From Xylocopa sonorina (taxonomy: Eukaryota > Arthropoda > Insecta > Hymenoptera > Apidae), in contig NC_135201.1 in assembly GCF_050948175.1 (NCBI RefSeq), positions 9,486,001 to 9,550,000 on the forward strand: DNA of 64,000 nt. The letters run 5' to 3'. The first letter of the stretch is position 1, and every line of letters begins with the position of its first letter. Shown piece by piece: positions 1 through 13,500 of this stretch. Both the position numbers and the translations under genes were made by a program. Under the pieces are notes generated by a model. That model saw nothing but the letters and a program-made list of their open reading frames with translations, was not told the DNA's origin and searched no databases.

Positions 1-369
1 CGGGTCCTCGGATGTTAATAACACGCTGTGTTTGAAAAAAGAAGTTAAATTGATACGAGAACGGTTTATTAATGTTTCATTTAAACAATAATAGAATTAG
101 TTGGCAGTTCTATGACTCCAAGCTAAAAAAAGAAAACTGATTGCACAACTTACCTTTAATGTTATTCTAAGCTTCTTTGTGCGAACGATTATGAAAATTT
201 ACAATGAGAAAAACCAAACTCGAAACGTCTTATTGAAACAATTGTATCCATCGTTTTTTATGGAAACGATCTCGTATTTGTTACCGTTGCACTGCGTTTG
301 CTTTCGCTCGTGACAATGAATTTCCATGCTATCCGCTTAAATTTTCATTTGCGTTTCCTTTTGGCACAG

Positions 370-650
370 ATGTCGCATTGGCCTTGCGTCAAGTTGAACG
401 CGCACACGGTGTCGATGAGCGCTATCGAAGCAGGACAGAAGGAGCGCGATGAAACCGAGACGGTCTCCGCGATGGCCTCTCTATCGATGCAACAGCCTAC
501 CAATTTAACGTGAGTGTTATCGACCGTTTCCTCTTTTGCTCTTCGCGCGCAACCCAGTCGTTTGCCAATAACTCTGCTCTCCTCAGAACTACCCCAGAAC
601 ATTCCCGAGAAGTTTCCGAGGAGCCAATGGAACAGGACGACGCCAAATGA
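370..650 (+). CDS. C-terminal two exons of an unrecognised protein (5' part outside the window)
   Basis: Two exons can be read: 370-509, preceded by a pyrimidine-rich acceptor ending CAG and followed by the strong donor GTGAGT, and 587-650, preceded by CTCAG. Joined in phase 2 they give an open frame of 67 codons ending in TGA at 648-650. The tail is rich in Ser, Thr and Glu and ends in an acidic PMEQDDAK. The ATG at 370 is the first base of the exon, so it is probably an internal Met and the real start lies upstream. The 369 bases before it are AT-rich and look intronic. No domain is visible and I do not recognise the family. The frame was chosen because the two others hit stops within exon one. 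The splice pair and the frame continuity are direct observations; that this is a real gene end is inference. Confidence 0.5.
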
Positions 651-2809
651 AAGAAAACGTGGAGCTGCTCGTCGGTCGTCATTGGAAATACAGTCGCGAG
701 ACTGTCGTCGCGTTCGCGCCGGTTTCAAGCCCGCGAACGTCGACGACGACTTCACACGGTGACACGGAACCGCTGCGCCGTGGATTCGCTACCTCTTCTA
801 ACCGCCACTATCGCTGCTACCGTCTCGTACGATCCATTGTAATGGCGAGCCTTCGTACGCCACGTCCATCTCGTTTCGCTTCGCTGGTTCACTTGTCCAG
901 CGCGGCGGGAAATCGCGTAACTAGCTTCTAGACTAAATTTAAAAGACACAGAGTAGGCTCATACGTTTTCTACTCCTTTACATCCATTGAAATCAGCGCT
1001 GTCCAACGTAGGGGCTCTTCTTGCGCGGCAGCGTATCGTTTGGGAATCTGTAAAAACATATGACGATGAGACGAGTCCAAGGAACGAAAGTGATTCTAAT
1101 TCTTGGTTTTTGGCCTTTACATCAGCTGCTGTTTCCGTGTAGTACTGTAGTAACGGTGTTTGGATCCTACGAAGTAACTTTGGACAGCGCTGCGTTGATC
1201 CAACATACGCGTTGCAGCACGCGTTTACGCGGCCTCATCATTGTCCTCTACAATTTGGCGTTTCTCATCTCTTCTTCGTTTCATTCTCTAATCTTGTAGC
1301 CGTACAGCCAACCCGAAGTTTCCACCAGCAGTTGAAACGGTCTCTGGGAACGTGGCAGAATGAATAGTCGCAAGAAGAAAGCCGGTTTAATACGCTTTAA
1401 CGTAACGAGAATGGTAGCGGGGGAAGGTACGATAAAGAGGTACGCGTTGCACGAGGGGAATAAACTGGACCAGTTGATGTTTCCCCTCGTTGGGACAGCG
1501 TGTGTCGTTCGACGTCATCTTTCTTCAAGCGGCATAACATACACGATATTTGGTTGTCTTTTTGTCGCGAATAAAGGCTGGTGTGATTTTTGTGATATTT
1601 TGTAAAGAAAACAGAAGAAATTTGACGAACTACAGTTAGTTGAAGATATATAAGTGTACGCGCGGGCGTACGAAAACTGTTTGACCGGGAGCGAGAGAAA
1701 GAGAAGTATGAGAAAGTATGCATGAGAGAGAATATATGTAATCGTAATAGGAGCATTTATTTTTGTGTCGTGCATTTTACGAGGACACGGAGAAATGCGA
1801 GTGAATCTGTCGATCGACGTACTATTTTTCGCGAGCCATGTACGTTACGTAGAACGTATGTTACATCGCGTTAATACAGCGTGCGTCGGAGGTTGGTAGC
1901 ACGCGGATCAAACATTTTAGCACGTAGTCTTTTTTCTGTAGGATGCGCGAAAGGAAGAAGGAGCGCGTGTGCGCGCCTCGAGTACAAGAAATACATGTGT
2001 AAATTGTATGTTTATGTGTCCGCAAGAATCTCAAGTGTTCGTCGTGTATCGTCCCATATTTTTACCAAAAAATTTTGGAAATGTCAAGCGTGAAACATTC
2101 TTTTCGGTCGATTCGTGTCGTTCGAGCTCGGATTCCTCTATAATTTATTATCCTCCATTTTTGTTCCGGGTTCCATCGTCCATCCTGTGCAATTCTCGAG
2201 TTCTTCTCCTCCTATCGCCGCTTATTTGGTTCACGATTATCGTTCTCTTTATTCCAGAGAACCGTCGTCTTCTTCTTTTTCTTCTTCATCATCTTCTTCT
2301 TTTAACCCTCTATGTATGATCTCGCGAGATAAGGAAATTCCTGTCGTTTCCATTCTGCCGATTTATCACAATCCTGCGACTCGACTCGACCGACTTCGAT
2401 TCGTTACTTCGCTACTGATTCCAAGATCTCTTGTGTGACGATCGTTTGGAAATTGTTGTTGACGTTTTTTGCGAGAATTTTATTTGTTCCGGGGGCAAAA
2501 GGAACTTGCAACATTCCGTGTATCGTTCGTAGAAAATCGATACAAGTTAGATGTAAAATCGTTGATTCGCATCGAGAGAGCCGATATTCTAATGGAAATA
2601 AAAAAAAACAAAAAGAGATAAAAACGAGATAAGAAACTAAAAGCTGTTGAAGAGTATAAGTGAATGAGAACGGATAAAAAAAAAGAAAAAAAAAAGTGTT
2701 ACTACGATTACGTTATTGCACGTGTACGAATATGTCCATATTGCGTAAGCTTAAATGTATTAGTCATACATTTTTTATGTATATAAATGTACCTCGTAAA
2801 GTAATTTTA

Positions 2810-2815
2810 AATAAA
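2810..2815 (+). terminator. Candidate poly(A) signal (AATAAA) of the upstream plus-strand gene
   Basis: AATAAA follows a run of AT-rich, ATG-poor sequence typical of a 3' end, about 2.16 kb after the stop codon at 650. Another AATAAA lies near 2598. Which one is used cannot be told from sequence. Confidence 0.4.
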
Positions 2816-2894
2816 AACTATAGTCATTGTGTTACGCATACATTGCCGACGAAGCATATATGCGCGTAAGTCGTAGCGTTTTCTCGTGAAATAG

Positions 2895-2900
2895 TTTATT
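2895..2900 (-). terminator. Candidate poly(A) signal (AATAAA on minus strand) of the TOX-family gene
   Basis: TTTATT on the plus strand reads AATAAA on the minus strand, 2.2 kb beyond the TOX stop codon. It lies about 80 bp from the plus-strand signal at 2810, so the two transcripts would end tail to tail with a short gap or overlap. An alternative minus-strand signal is near 1757. Confidence 0.35.
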
Positions 2901-4645
2901 GTCCCTCGCCTTGTAGGTTCTGTAGATGAGAGAGGAAAAGAAACGCTATAGAAGAGAATGCAACGTGGAACTCGTCCCCGATTGTTCACCGAGACGCAAA
3001 GGTGCTAGTAGTTATACTCTGCGATGTACACGATTAGTTGGATATCTTCTAAATTTATTTTCTTTTTTCACTCTTTTCGTCTTTTCATTGTTTTTTGTCA
3101 TTTTTCTTTTTTTTTTCTTCTTCATCAGTATACAGTTGTTTACGCGATTACGACTAACCCTGGAAAAAAATTCTATGCCGTCGTGTTGCGGATCGCGGAT
3201 CCCGCTTGTCGCCGTTTAGAGCAATTTCGACCAATCCGTGGTGTCTACATAGGTGTCTATATAGTGTTTTAACACCTGATAACGATAAACGCGGTTTGCG
3301 GTCACCGTTTAATCTTCTGCCGCGCGCGTATACATATATATACATACGTACATGCAGGCGTGAGTCGCGTATACGTAATATATGCATACTGTATGTACGT
3401 ACTCATGTATACATGTATGCACAACACGTCGCCGGTTAGTTTTTACATTTATATTATTTATACGCTTCTATAATATTATATATATGTATATCAATATGTT
3501 ACACTATCGATTATGTTTACATCGTAGAGGCTTACAAATCTACGGGATATTCCTTTTTTTTTTTTTTGTTTGTTTCTGTTATATGTACAAGGATGCTGTT
3601 AAAAAGAAAAGATCTTAAAAAATGTATCGATATCGCGTGGTTTACGCGCAAGTGTTTGCGCGTCATCTTTCACGATAGAAACATTAAACTCCGCTATGTA
3701 ACTCCCATGCGTTTCTGAAGTCGGAGATCGTGCAAAATCACCGTCGAGAAATAAACGGAGCGAGGGGTGCCGCGCTCGACGTGCAAGCCGATTTTCGACC
3801 ACCTCCGGCGTTCATCTCGTTCTCGATCGACGATCTTGAACGGTTGAAGACTCGCGTCAGCGCAGACTATGCCTCTTCTAGATAAATAACAACTTGATAG
3901 GAGCCCCAGCGTATACATGTCTAAAACGCAAGGTAAAATGACGGTAAACACGGCCAGTTTTTCGTCTTTAAACCCAAACGGAACGATAGAAAACGAACGC
4001 GTTAAGAACAGAACCATCGAATTGGCCACAACGTCGCGCTCGTCCGTCGTGGTGGCGCTGCTCTCTGTCCCTCTGCGTCTGTTACGAATTTCCCGCGACT
4101 TTTCGACAGTTTGTAAAATTATACAAAAATAAGTTGCGACAGCGATAGTGTCTCCTGTCCTCTCGATTCTCGCCACTTTCCACCAGCTCTTTCAAATCTT
4201 TCCTAATCAAACCACCTTTCCTTTACCTCTTTCCTCCTTCCTTTTTGTACGCGATTCGACGTAATCGTGACTCGCGCATCGTCACTCCTCGCCGCGTGTA
4301 GATAGGTTCTCGACGTTTAATCGGCTAGGCAATTTCGTTTCATCCAGATCCGGAAAACTCGCTCCCAATCCTGACGTCGCGCACGTCCGTGCGCGCAGCG
4401 TTAAACACACGTATCCTAAGTTTGCGAATATACTTCTACGAAATTACTTCGATCTATCGTTAAACGGTCCCTAACTAAACGTTCAAGGGAAGCTACGTCG
4501 TCGTTCACGCGCGCGGTACTCGCCGCCATGTCGCGTGTTCGATTGCGCATGCGCCGCGGTATTCCTGCGCGCGCAGCCAACTCGACTCGATGGATCGAAA
4601 CCAGGAATGCGCGCGAGGCGACCACCTCGACTCGAACGATCTATC

Positions 4646-4677
4646 GATCTGTCCATCGATCGATCGATGGACGGATC
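4646..4677. repeat. 32-bp near-perfect palindrome built on ATCGAT
   Basis: The 32 bases read the same on both strands except for one mismatched pair. The centre is CGATCGATCG flanked by GTCCAT/ATGGAC. It lies about 460 bp beyond the TOX stop codon and may form a hairpin in the 3' UTR. Confidence 0.7.
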
Positions 4678-5140
4678 GAGACCACGCGCACGTAACGGCG
4701 ATATCGTTTCCCAGTGAACTACAGCCCGATTTTATCGGCTACTTTGGCGATTCTAATACTCTTTCACGATTGCACAGCAACGTTACTCGTCCTCGCGTCG
4801 AAAAAGTAGTCAGTGGAAAAGTGAAACGGCGATATTGTACACGTTGACGGGCACCGTGCTGTGACGCAGGCAGTCTTTCGAACGAAACCCATACACCGAT
4901 GGCAACGGCAGACTCGCGCGGCTATTCCGTCGGCCGTACTCGTATTTTAGTTTTTTTTCAACGCGTTAAACAATTTCGTCGTCGATACTCGTATGTACAA
5001 AAGTGTCGAGTCGAGTCTAGACGCTTGGCGTGCATCAGGCGGGGTTCTTGCGTTCCACGACTACAACGAACGGTAGGAAACCTTAAAAACGACCATGGCT
5101 GCCCGGATCGGACCAGCTCGCGCCTCTCCGCCCCGTCCGT

Positions 5141-7498
5141 TTACTTCACCGTCGAGAAGTTTTGCTGCGCGTTTTGATTCGACGATACCCACGTGGTGAA
5201 TACATCTCTGCAATGGCTGACCACGCATTCGTTGCTGCAATACTCGTCCTCCCATTCGCTGTTCGCCACCGCCGGGTTAGGGCATCCGTGGCGTATGCAA
5301 GCATTCGACGATGGTCTCTGACCGGCCATACTTGAGGCTTGGGTCGTCGAGTTCACCCCTGACGGTGGACTCGATAACGAATCGCTCTTTGCCGGATTCG
5401 TGTGCAACATCTGCTGCTGTTGTTGCTGCTGCTGCTGTTGCTGTTGCTGGTGGTGCTGTTGAGACTGTTGCTGCACTTGTTGCACTTGCTGTTGCGACAT
5501 CTGAAAACGAGAAGAGCGGAACTAAGGGAGAGGAAATTAGAGAAATGGTATTTGTAGAACCCGTTCGCGACGAGGATTATTGTATGAACGGTGAGATAAT
5601 TGCAGAGAGAATTTCCATTGCCGACCTGCATGTATTGTTGCTGCGACACTTGTTGTTGCATGTGCTGCTGTTGCTGCTGCTGCTGGGACATGTGCGCTGC
5701 CGTCATTGAATTGGCCATCAGAGTCTGTAAACGAGGAAGAATCGGTATAAAACATACAAGTTTTTATACTCTTCCAGTTCCAACTTGTTTCAAAAATTAC
5801 ACGCAATAACCGTGAAATAATACCAAGCACAACAGTATGAGAATAATTACGATCGTTAAAATACATAGAGAGATTTGATGAGAATAAATTTGTCAAGTAG
5901 AAATATAATTGAGATAGCGTGTAACGTAATGAACGTAATGATTGTTTAGGTATGGCGGCGCGACTCGCGCAAAAAATACTGGCATTGTTAAAGTGCAACA
6001 AGGATAACGGAAAAAGGAGAGACCGCAAACAAAGGCACAAAAAAGCAATATTACCTGTTGCGTCTGCTGTTGCTGAGGATTTCCGGGCATGGTTAAATGG
6101 TGAGGAGACTTTTTGATTTGCATCTGTTGCGTTGCCTGTTGGTGATGCTGCAGCTGTTGCTGATGCGGATGGGAATGTGGATGCTGTTGCTGCGGCGACG
6201 GAGGTTGAGGCTGCGGACTGTAGACCTGATACGAGACATTTCCGGATGCTCCGTTTCCTGCATAATTCCCGTACGCCGCATATTGTACTTGTTGCTGTTG
6301 CGGTGATGGCTGCTGCTGCTGCGATTGTTGTTGCTGATGCTGTTGCTCGTTCTCAGCGGCACCTTTGCTAACCAGAGAAGCCCTGTACGCCGCGAGAGCC
6401 TGTAGGTACTCCTTCTTCGCAGCTTCTGTCTTCTTTTTGTAAACCTAGAACAAAAGAAAGATTCCTTTCTCTAATCTTGGTTGTCACGTTGTTGAGTCGA
6501 ACAAACAATTGTTCACGACGCTCGACTTTTCTGAAGGATATCTTGCGTATACTCACGTTCTTGTGCTCTGTATCTAGCGCATCCCACATGGAGGCGACAA
6601 TTTTCGAGACCTCGCCAAAGCTCGCGTTCGGATTCTGCCCCTTTATCGCGGCTTGGGTATCCCTGAAGAAAAGAGCGTACGCCGAGACTGGTCTGCAAAA
6701 TAAATGGCACGCGTGGAATGTAGCACACAATGATGATTGTCGACTCTTAACTCATTCCGATCTAGCTGAGTCAAGTTTCGAAAAATACGGCGCGCACAGT
6801 ACTGGAAATATTTGTTGCATCACTCCCCAAGTTATATAATATATACAATGTTCAACAGCAATGCGATTCGCATTCAGTTTATTTTTAGCAAGGTTACGAG
6901 TTGCTTGCGATTGAAACAAAAATCATGCAATAATATTTTCCTAGTACCATTAGTAAGGAAAATTGAAGCGGTAACGTATTCAATGCCCGAGTGATTCAAT
7001 AAATATATTTAGCATCCTACATAATTCGGGATCGAAGCACAGAGCGATAGAGATAAGAAAAACCAAGGAACGCGTACTCACTTTTGCGGTTCGTTGGGAT
7101 CCCTTTTCTTTTTCTTCTTCTGTGATTTTGGTTTCCTTTGATTTTTTGTTCCAACATCAGTCGGTTCCGGCGAGGGCCGCTTGATTCCCGTAATCTGAAC
7201 AGACGATCCAGACGAATAATGCAAAACTCTCTCGGTGTTTGCTTGCAGGCAGTTTCTCGAGGCACGAATCGATCGATTACAACTCACCATTCCGGAATGA
7301 GGCGTACTATCGTCGCTATCCTCGCTGGTTGTGGTGTTGTTATTTGCCTCCGGGATGGTACTCGGTTGTATCGCGGGCGGGCTACCGCCCGTTGGGCTTC
7401 TGTATTGCATTTGCTGCTGCATCTGTTGCTGTTGCTGCTGCTGCTGCTGCTGCTGCTGACTGTGCATGTACTGCATATGTTGTTGCAACTGCGCTTGC

Positions 7499-7533
<35 letters not shown>

Positions 7534-10500
7534 CTGTTGCAGCAACATTATTTGCTGATTTCCATGCTGTCGCGGAGAGTTCATGCTCGCGTATGAACCT
7601 TGCGAGTTATTGTATGATGAACTGCGAAAACAAATCCGACGAAAAAATGTACAAGATTGAAATGGCATGCGAGATTGCTTGAGGATTTTTTCCGGTAAGG
7701 AGACGATACAATTTCTTAATAAAATACTTTTACGCGATCGATTGAATTGATAGTTCGAGAATGAAAACTGAGATTCAATTTTTTCCAATAATATTAACAC
7801 GTTCCCTGGCCTCGGCGCATGGAACGACAGAATCACTTTCTATCGTTGTCATTGCAACACGAGACACGTTTCGTCCGATCGCAATTAAGATTGGTTCGAC
7901 GGTGAATTGCAAATTGTTCGAACCGACTCACCTGACGTTAATCGGTTGCATCGAGTGCTCTTGTTGCAGGTAAAGGGACTGTTGATATCCACCTGGATCA
8001 AGGTTCAATCCGTCCGGAGACTGCTGCACGTTGCCGGTTTGTAACATCTGCGAAAACGATTCGAAGGATATCAACGATTTGCTATTCACGATCGGGGAGG
8101 AAAAACGTACGAACACGGTCCGTTCGTACTCTTGCAACCATCCTCGTTCCGACGAATATTACCTGCGCCTGATAACCGTGCATCGGATCATGCTGAGGCT
8201 GTTGCTGCGACTGATGCTGCTGCGGTTGCTGCGACTGTTGTTGCTGGTGTTGATGTTGATGCGAGTGTGGATGAATCGCCGGTATATCGAAGTCCTCGTC
8301 ACCGAAACTGGGCGTATGAAACGTCTACGGAGAGAAAACGGAAACTAACGGATTTCGATCGGCGATTTTGTTTGAGAACGGTTGCTGTTGGACGTGCAAA
8401 CGTTTGCAGGTACGCGCCCCACGGAGGATTAGTCGCAAAGTTTTGTAGATTGTTCGCAGACCGTCTGGCTTTGTCCGTTGGAATAGGAAACAACGGGAAC
8501 ATAGTCTATCATCCGCTGACAATCTATGCGGACTATCCGCAGAGCTACAGTTATCCCTGTTGAGGCAATAAATTGTGTATCTTTGGAAGAACTATCCCAA
8601 CGGTTCGCAAACATTAGAGTTAGCTTATCGGTACGTCAAATGACATACCGATAGTGCTGGTATATATACCCGATAACTTGAACGGTAACAACTGTGTACA
8701 ATGTTAGAGCTCGTGTAAACCTCGGATCTCTATCCACAATGGCAATGTCTACAAGAATTGTACACGTTTCCAGAGGAAAGAGCCGCGACGGTGCGAGAAG
8801 AAATATCCGGATGAACGCGTGGAATTAGGCTGGGATAGTCGGGTCGAGCCCGGTGCGCCGTTGGGCCGATCAGCCAACCGGCCGTCTTGCATCCTCTATC
8901 TGCTCTATTCCGCGCGTATAGAGAGTAAAGGAGAAGCCTCGCTGTATCGTTTGGTATCCTTTTAGCAATTTATTCCCTTTCGAAGGCGAGGGGGGGGACG
9001 AAGGAAAATACATTTGCCGTGCGCGCAGCGCGTCGGGCCACAGGGAATAAAAGTTTTTAAATTGGATTTAATAGCGTCAGGAATTTTCCTTTGAAGGAAC
9101 GTACTTGCCTATTGATCGAGTACACCTCTGCCTCTCTACCCTCGCCGTGCCCATCGCGCGCGTTACCCCTTACCTCGCGATGTTTCTCTTACTCTCCCCC
9201 TATCTCTCTTTCTCTCTCTATCTCTCTCTCTGCTCTCTCGCGTCCCGTTTCACCGCGCTTCGTCCCGTAACGTCCCGTCGCCTCGCCGTCCGTGTGTACG
9301 CGTACCCGTCCTATTTCAACTACTCCCACACCCCCTACTCCTACTCCCGCGCACCTACTCCTCCTCTACAATCTCCACCTCCTCCTCCTCCTCCACCTAC
9401 TCCCTTTCCATCTCCGAATCGACTACGCGTCTATCCATCTTCTTCCTCCACCGGTTTCCAAACTTTTCTTTCTCTCTACAAACCCGCCGACCCCCCCCCT
9501 ACGGTTCCTTCTCCCCCTTCCCCCCTGCCGTTCGACACTCCTGCCCCCGTATACCCTGTACCCGTTCCCAACCCCACCGGTTTGGTTTCTCGTCCTCTGC
9601 CTATCCGGCTGTACCAAGATAGTCGTATCTTTCCTACCCCCGTGGTTCGCTCGCATTCCCATTCGCTCCCTTCGTTCACCATGAAACGCGAAGGGGCTCT
9701 CTCGCGCTTCCACCGCGGGTACCCGTGGTCCGTACCAGTCCCCGTCCCTAGCCCAGTCTCTCTTCCCCCTACCCCCTGCACCCTGTTTCCCTTCCCTCCC
9801 CCCGGAGCCCTCCGCCCCGTCTGCACCTGCACGAGAGAGGCACCCACACCCTGAACCGTGCCCACACCCGCATATTCCGCGGCCAGATACCCAATCGGAC
9901 CGCGAACCTTATTCCCGTCTTATTTTCGCGAATCTCGCGATTCTACGCTGCCCCAAACACCTATTCTTATTAGTCTCGTCTCTATGCACACGACTCTGCG
10001 CGGCACTAAATTCCTCGGTGTCCTTAGCCGATCCGGTAACAATTACGCTGATGGGTTATGGATGGATTGTTATCGATTAATTGTTACGTTCTCCCATCTC
10101 CAGACTCGAGTGCACGTACTACGCACCGCCGTCGATGGTCATCGCTGCGGGAATGCATTCAATTATCGATGGAACTTACTTGATCAGCCATGGCGTACCC
10201 GTTGTGGTGATAGGACGCCGAATGATGGTGTTGTGGAATATTCAACGAAAAGTCGAGACTCTCGTTCCTCTGAAACAAACCAAGTACTTGCATGGATTCA
10301 CGAGGGCACGCTGGACACCAGAACGCTACTACGTATTTACTGCATAATTTCACGAATCAGTACGGCTCGACGTATGCAATTACTCAAGTAGTTCTTAAGA
10401 GCGTTACCTCGGATGTTACACGTGATAGAAATTACAGAAATTTTGTTTCGAATCTAGGGAACCTCGTGCGGGTTAGCCTCGCCGTGAAGCGAATGGACCG

Positions 10501-13500
10501 ACCGTAAAAGTGTAAAGAAAATTCGAGTCCATTCCATCTGGTCCCAAAGGTGTACACCATCTCGCATCCCAATTCTGTTTCTCATCAATTCTCCTCGCGA
10601 GAGATATTCGGCAACTTCTCGGGCCTCTATCCTTTCCGCGACGGGACACGTGCTGGTCTTTCGGTCAACGGCCTCGGCAAACGTGGCTCCGCTAATTCTA
10701 TTCCTCCAATGTTACAAGCTCGCGTAATCCTTACGCCTTCGCGAGCCCCCCCTGGGCCGCGTAATTTCGTCGATTACTCGGCTACGCGTGACTGGATTCC
10801 AATGTCCCATCTAGCCGTTGAATCGCGCGAAGCCATCTGCGCGACGCATCCGCTCGACCATCGCGTAAAACGGTCCGATAAAATGTGGGAATCTTTTTTC
10901 TAGGGACAAATTCAACGCAGTTCGGGACGCAGTTTCGAATGTTACATCGAACGTAACGTTATGCCTTATGTACGGCTTCGATTCTTCCGCCCCCGCTTAT
11001 ACTCGTCACTGTCACCACCACCACAACCACCAGCAGCACCACCACCACCGGCGAACCACCACCACCTCCTGCACCTGCCCTTAACAAAGCACGTTATTCG
11101 CGTTTCTCCACGGTCATCGACCCGCGCATCTACATTACGCTACATACGACGTCCCGAATCGAGAGGTTTGTTGAAAAATCTCCCTAGCTATTTCCACGTT
11201 TACCTCTAACCGGCCGAAATTTACTTCTCCCCCCGGTTTCTCTTTTGCCTGGGTCACGACTTAACAAAAGAGGAACGGACAAGGGGACGCGGGAGAACCG
11301 GTAAGCCATAAATTCTTCTTTCTCTCTGCTCGCAGTCTTTCCTCGCCATCTGGAAGACGGCATTCGATTCTTATAGCCGATGGTCCCGTGCCTGGTCGTG
11401 CTACGATTTTCATCTGAACGCATCGAGCAGGTGCCGCACGCGTTCCTCTTCGAGCAGAACAAACGAAGACAAATAGAAATTTTGTACGACACCCTTACGG
11501 AGAAACGATTTGAACGCGAACGATGAGAAAGATAACTGCGTTCACTCCGTTTTTATTTCTACAAATGGACGATCGATGAGTAATAGCGACGAACATGCTC
11601 GGTATCCAAATACTATTTAATTGGCGAAGAAAGAACGCGAAAGACAAGAAGTGGGAACGAAGAAACACGGATAGTGAGAAGAGAAAGAGGAAGGGTAAGG
11701 TGCACGATGTTACTTTTTCCAACAGAAGTAACAGCAGGCAGGCAGGAAAGCGAGCAGGTAGGTAGGTAGTTAGGTAGGTAGGTAGGTAGACAGGTAAGCA
11801 AGCAGGCAGACAGGCAAGCAGGTAGATAGGTAGGTAGGTAGGTAGATATGTAAGTAGGTAGGTAGGTAGACGGGACTCTATCGTCCCGAGCAAGAAAATC
11901 CGAATCGTACCGAACAAGAGCAATGGACACCGAACGAGAAAGCTTTTACAGAGTATCCTCTCGATTTTATCAAACGGTATTTAATAGGATCGATGGCTGC
12001 TTGCTCCCTTCACTTTTTCCTGCGTCTACTCAACGTCCACAAGGAACTCCAGTAATGGTCTTCAATCGTGAACGAAGAAAAAGTCAAATTACTCATAGTG
12101 CCTCGGGACAGGAGGGTATCGATTCTTCCCATCGAAAGTAATAGTAAGTGATTTCCAATCCTATCGAAAAATACAAAGGACGCGCAAGTAGTAATCGAAG
12201 ACGAGCGCTAAATGAAATACGCTAGAGGGACGGAATTAATAACAGCGGGGAAAAGAAAAGGATCCGGGGGAAGAGGAATGTTATCCGTGACAAGAAACAG
12301 AAGAGTAAAGCGAAAGCCAGAGATCCAATAGATATACAAGAACGAGTCTCTTACTCGGCGTAACCGATGTTAAACCTGTTCCCCGCCCCAACCCCCTCAC
12401 CCCACCGGCCCTTCAGCTACTCAACATCGCCACCATTTGTAATCCGTGGCTCGTTCCTTCGTACGTTTCCTTTTTCTAATCTCTTCCAAAACATTATACT
12501 CGCTCTCTCTTTCTCTCTCTCTCGCTTCAACTAATATTATTCCTTCTCTACCTCCAGCTCCACTTTAAAATAAGGCAAAAAGCAGAACAACGTTTTGTTT
12601 ACCGTTTCGATTCTTGATCTGGAATAATCAGGACGGGACACGGACAAGCATCATCCGATGAATAAAGGCTGCCAATAAACGCACGCTTCGTGCGAGAAAA
12701 AAACGTAAGGTTACAATCGCATCGAATCGTTCACGCCGATCGAAACCAATTCAAAACGATTCGAGAATTGAACGTTTCCAGGAGCGTTTCCCGAATTCAA
12801 GAAACGGCGTCATTCCTCAGGTTGAATCGTCGTCCGACAGATGGCGCCGCGTGCCAGCTCTGACCATGTCCCGAGACCGAGTGCCGCTTCGCAAACAACG
12901 AGTCCGCAACCTCGTGGCATTTACGCTGCTCCTGAACACCGATCGAAAACGCCGGACGATATTCAAAAATAACGCTGTGAGCACACGCGAGGACGATCGA
13001 GAAGGCTTGTCGACTTACCAACCAGACCAATCCAGGTAATCTAATCTGCACGTGGAGCGGTGCGATGCACAGCGGTACCGTTAATGTACTCTTCCCTTTG
13101 AAAACACAAGTTGGCTCGCACAGGAACGTCTCGACGACGCTAGCAGCGAACTCGAGAAGAGAGACGGACGCGCGCGATCGAGATGATCACCATTCGATCG
13201 AACGATCCCACGTCACCCGATCTTCTACGCACGCACGTTGGCACTTGTCAGGGAGCACGTTTTCACATCGGCACAAGTCTCTGTTGGGTTACGCGTCGGC
13301 GTACACGTGACACGATCCGCTCGGTTAGAAAGCATAACGTGCGACTACTAAACGCTGGATCGGTAAGGTGCGCGCATAACGTAGAGGACTCGTGGCGTAA
13401 CTCGTGACACCGTGGCAAAACGACGCGCGCTCCTCGCGGCGGACGGCGCGGGAATGATTCAAGGAGGTTCGTTTCCCGACACGCTTCGATGGTGGGGATG

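Larger units (their letters stand above)
651..5140. other. Convergent 3' UTR / intergenic stretch, no coding gene seen
   Basis: Nothing here reads as a conserved protein. The stretch lies between the stop of the plus-strand gene (650) and the stop of the minus-strand TOX-family gene (5141). Pyrimidine runs, A-rich tracts and low-complexity TTC repeats are frequent around 2265-2300 and 3055-3125. Poly(A) signals occur on both strands near 2.8-2.9 kb, so the simplest reading is two long 3' UTRs meeting there. Confidence 0.5.

Noticed and set aside
7138..7682. Leu- and Ala-rich plus-strand ORFs of about 150 codons
   Set aside because: They are antisense shadows of CAG repeats in TOX exon 5.
9105..9854. 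249-codon plus-strand ORF rich in Pro, Ser and Leu
   Set aside because: It lies inside TOX intron 2 in a pyrimidine-rich block where stop codons are rare; composition is low-complexity and no family resemblance is seen.
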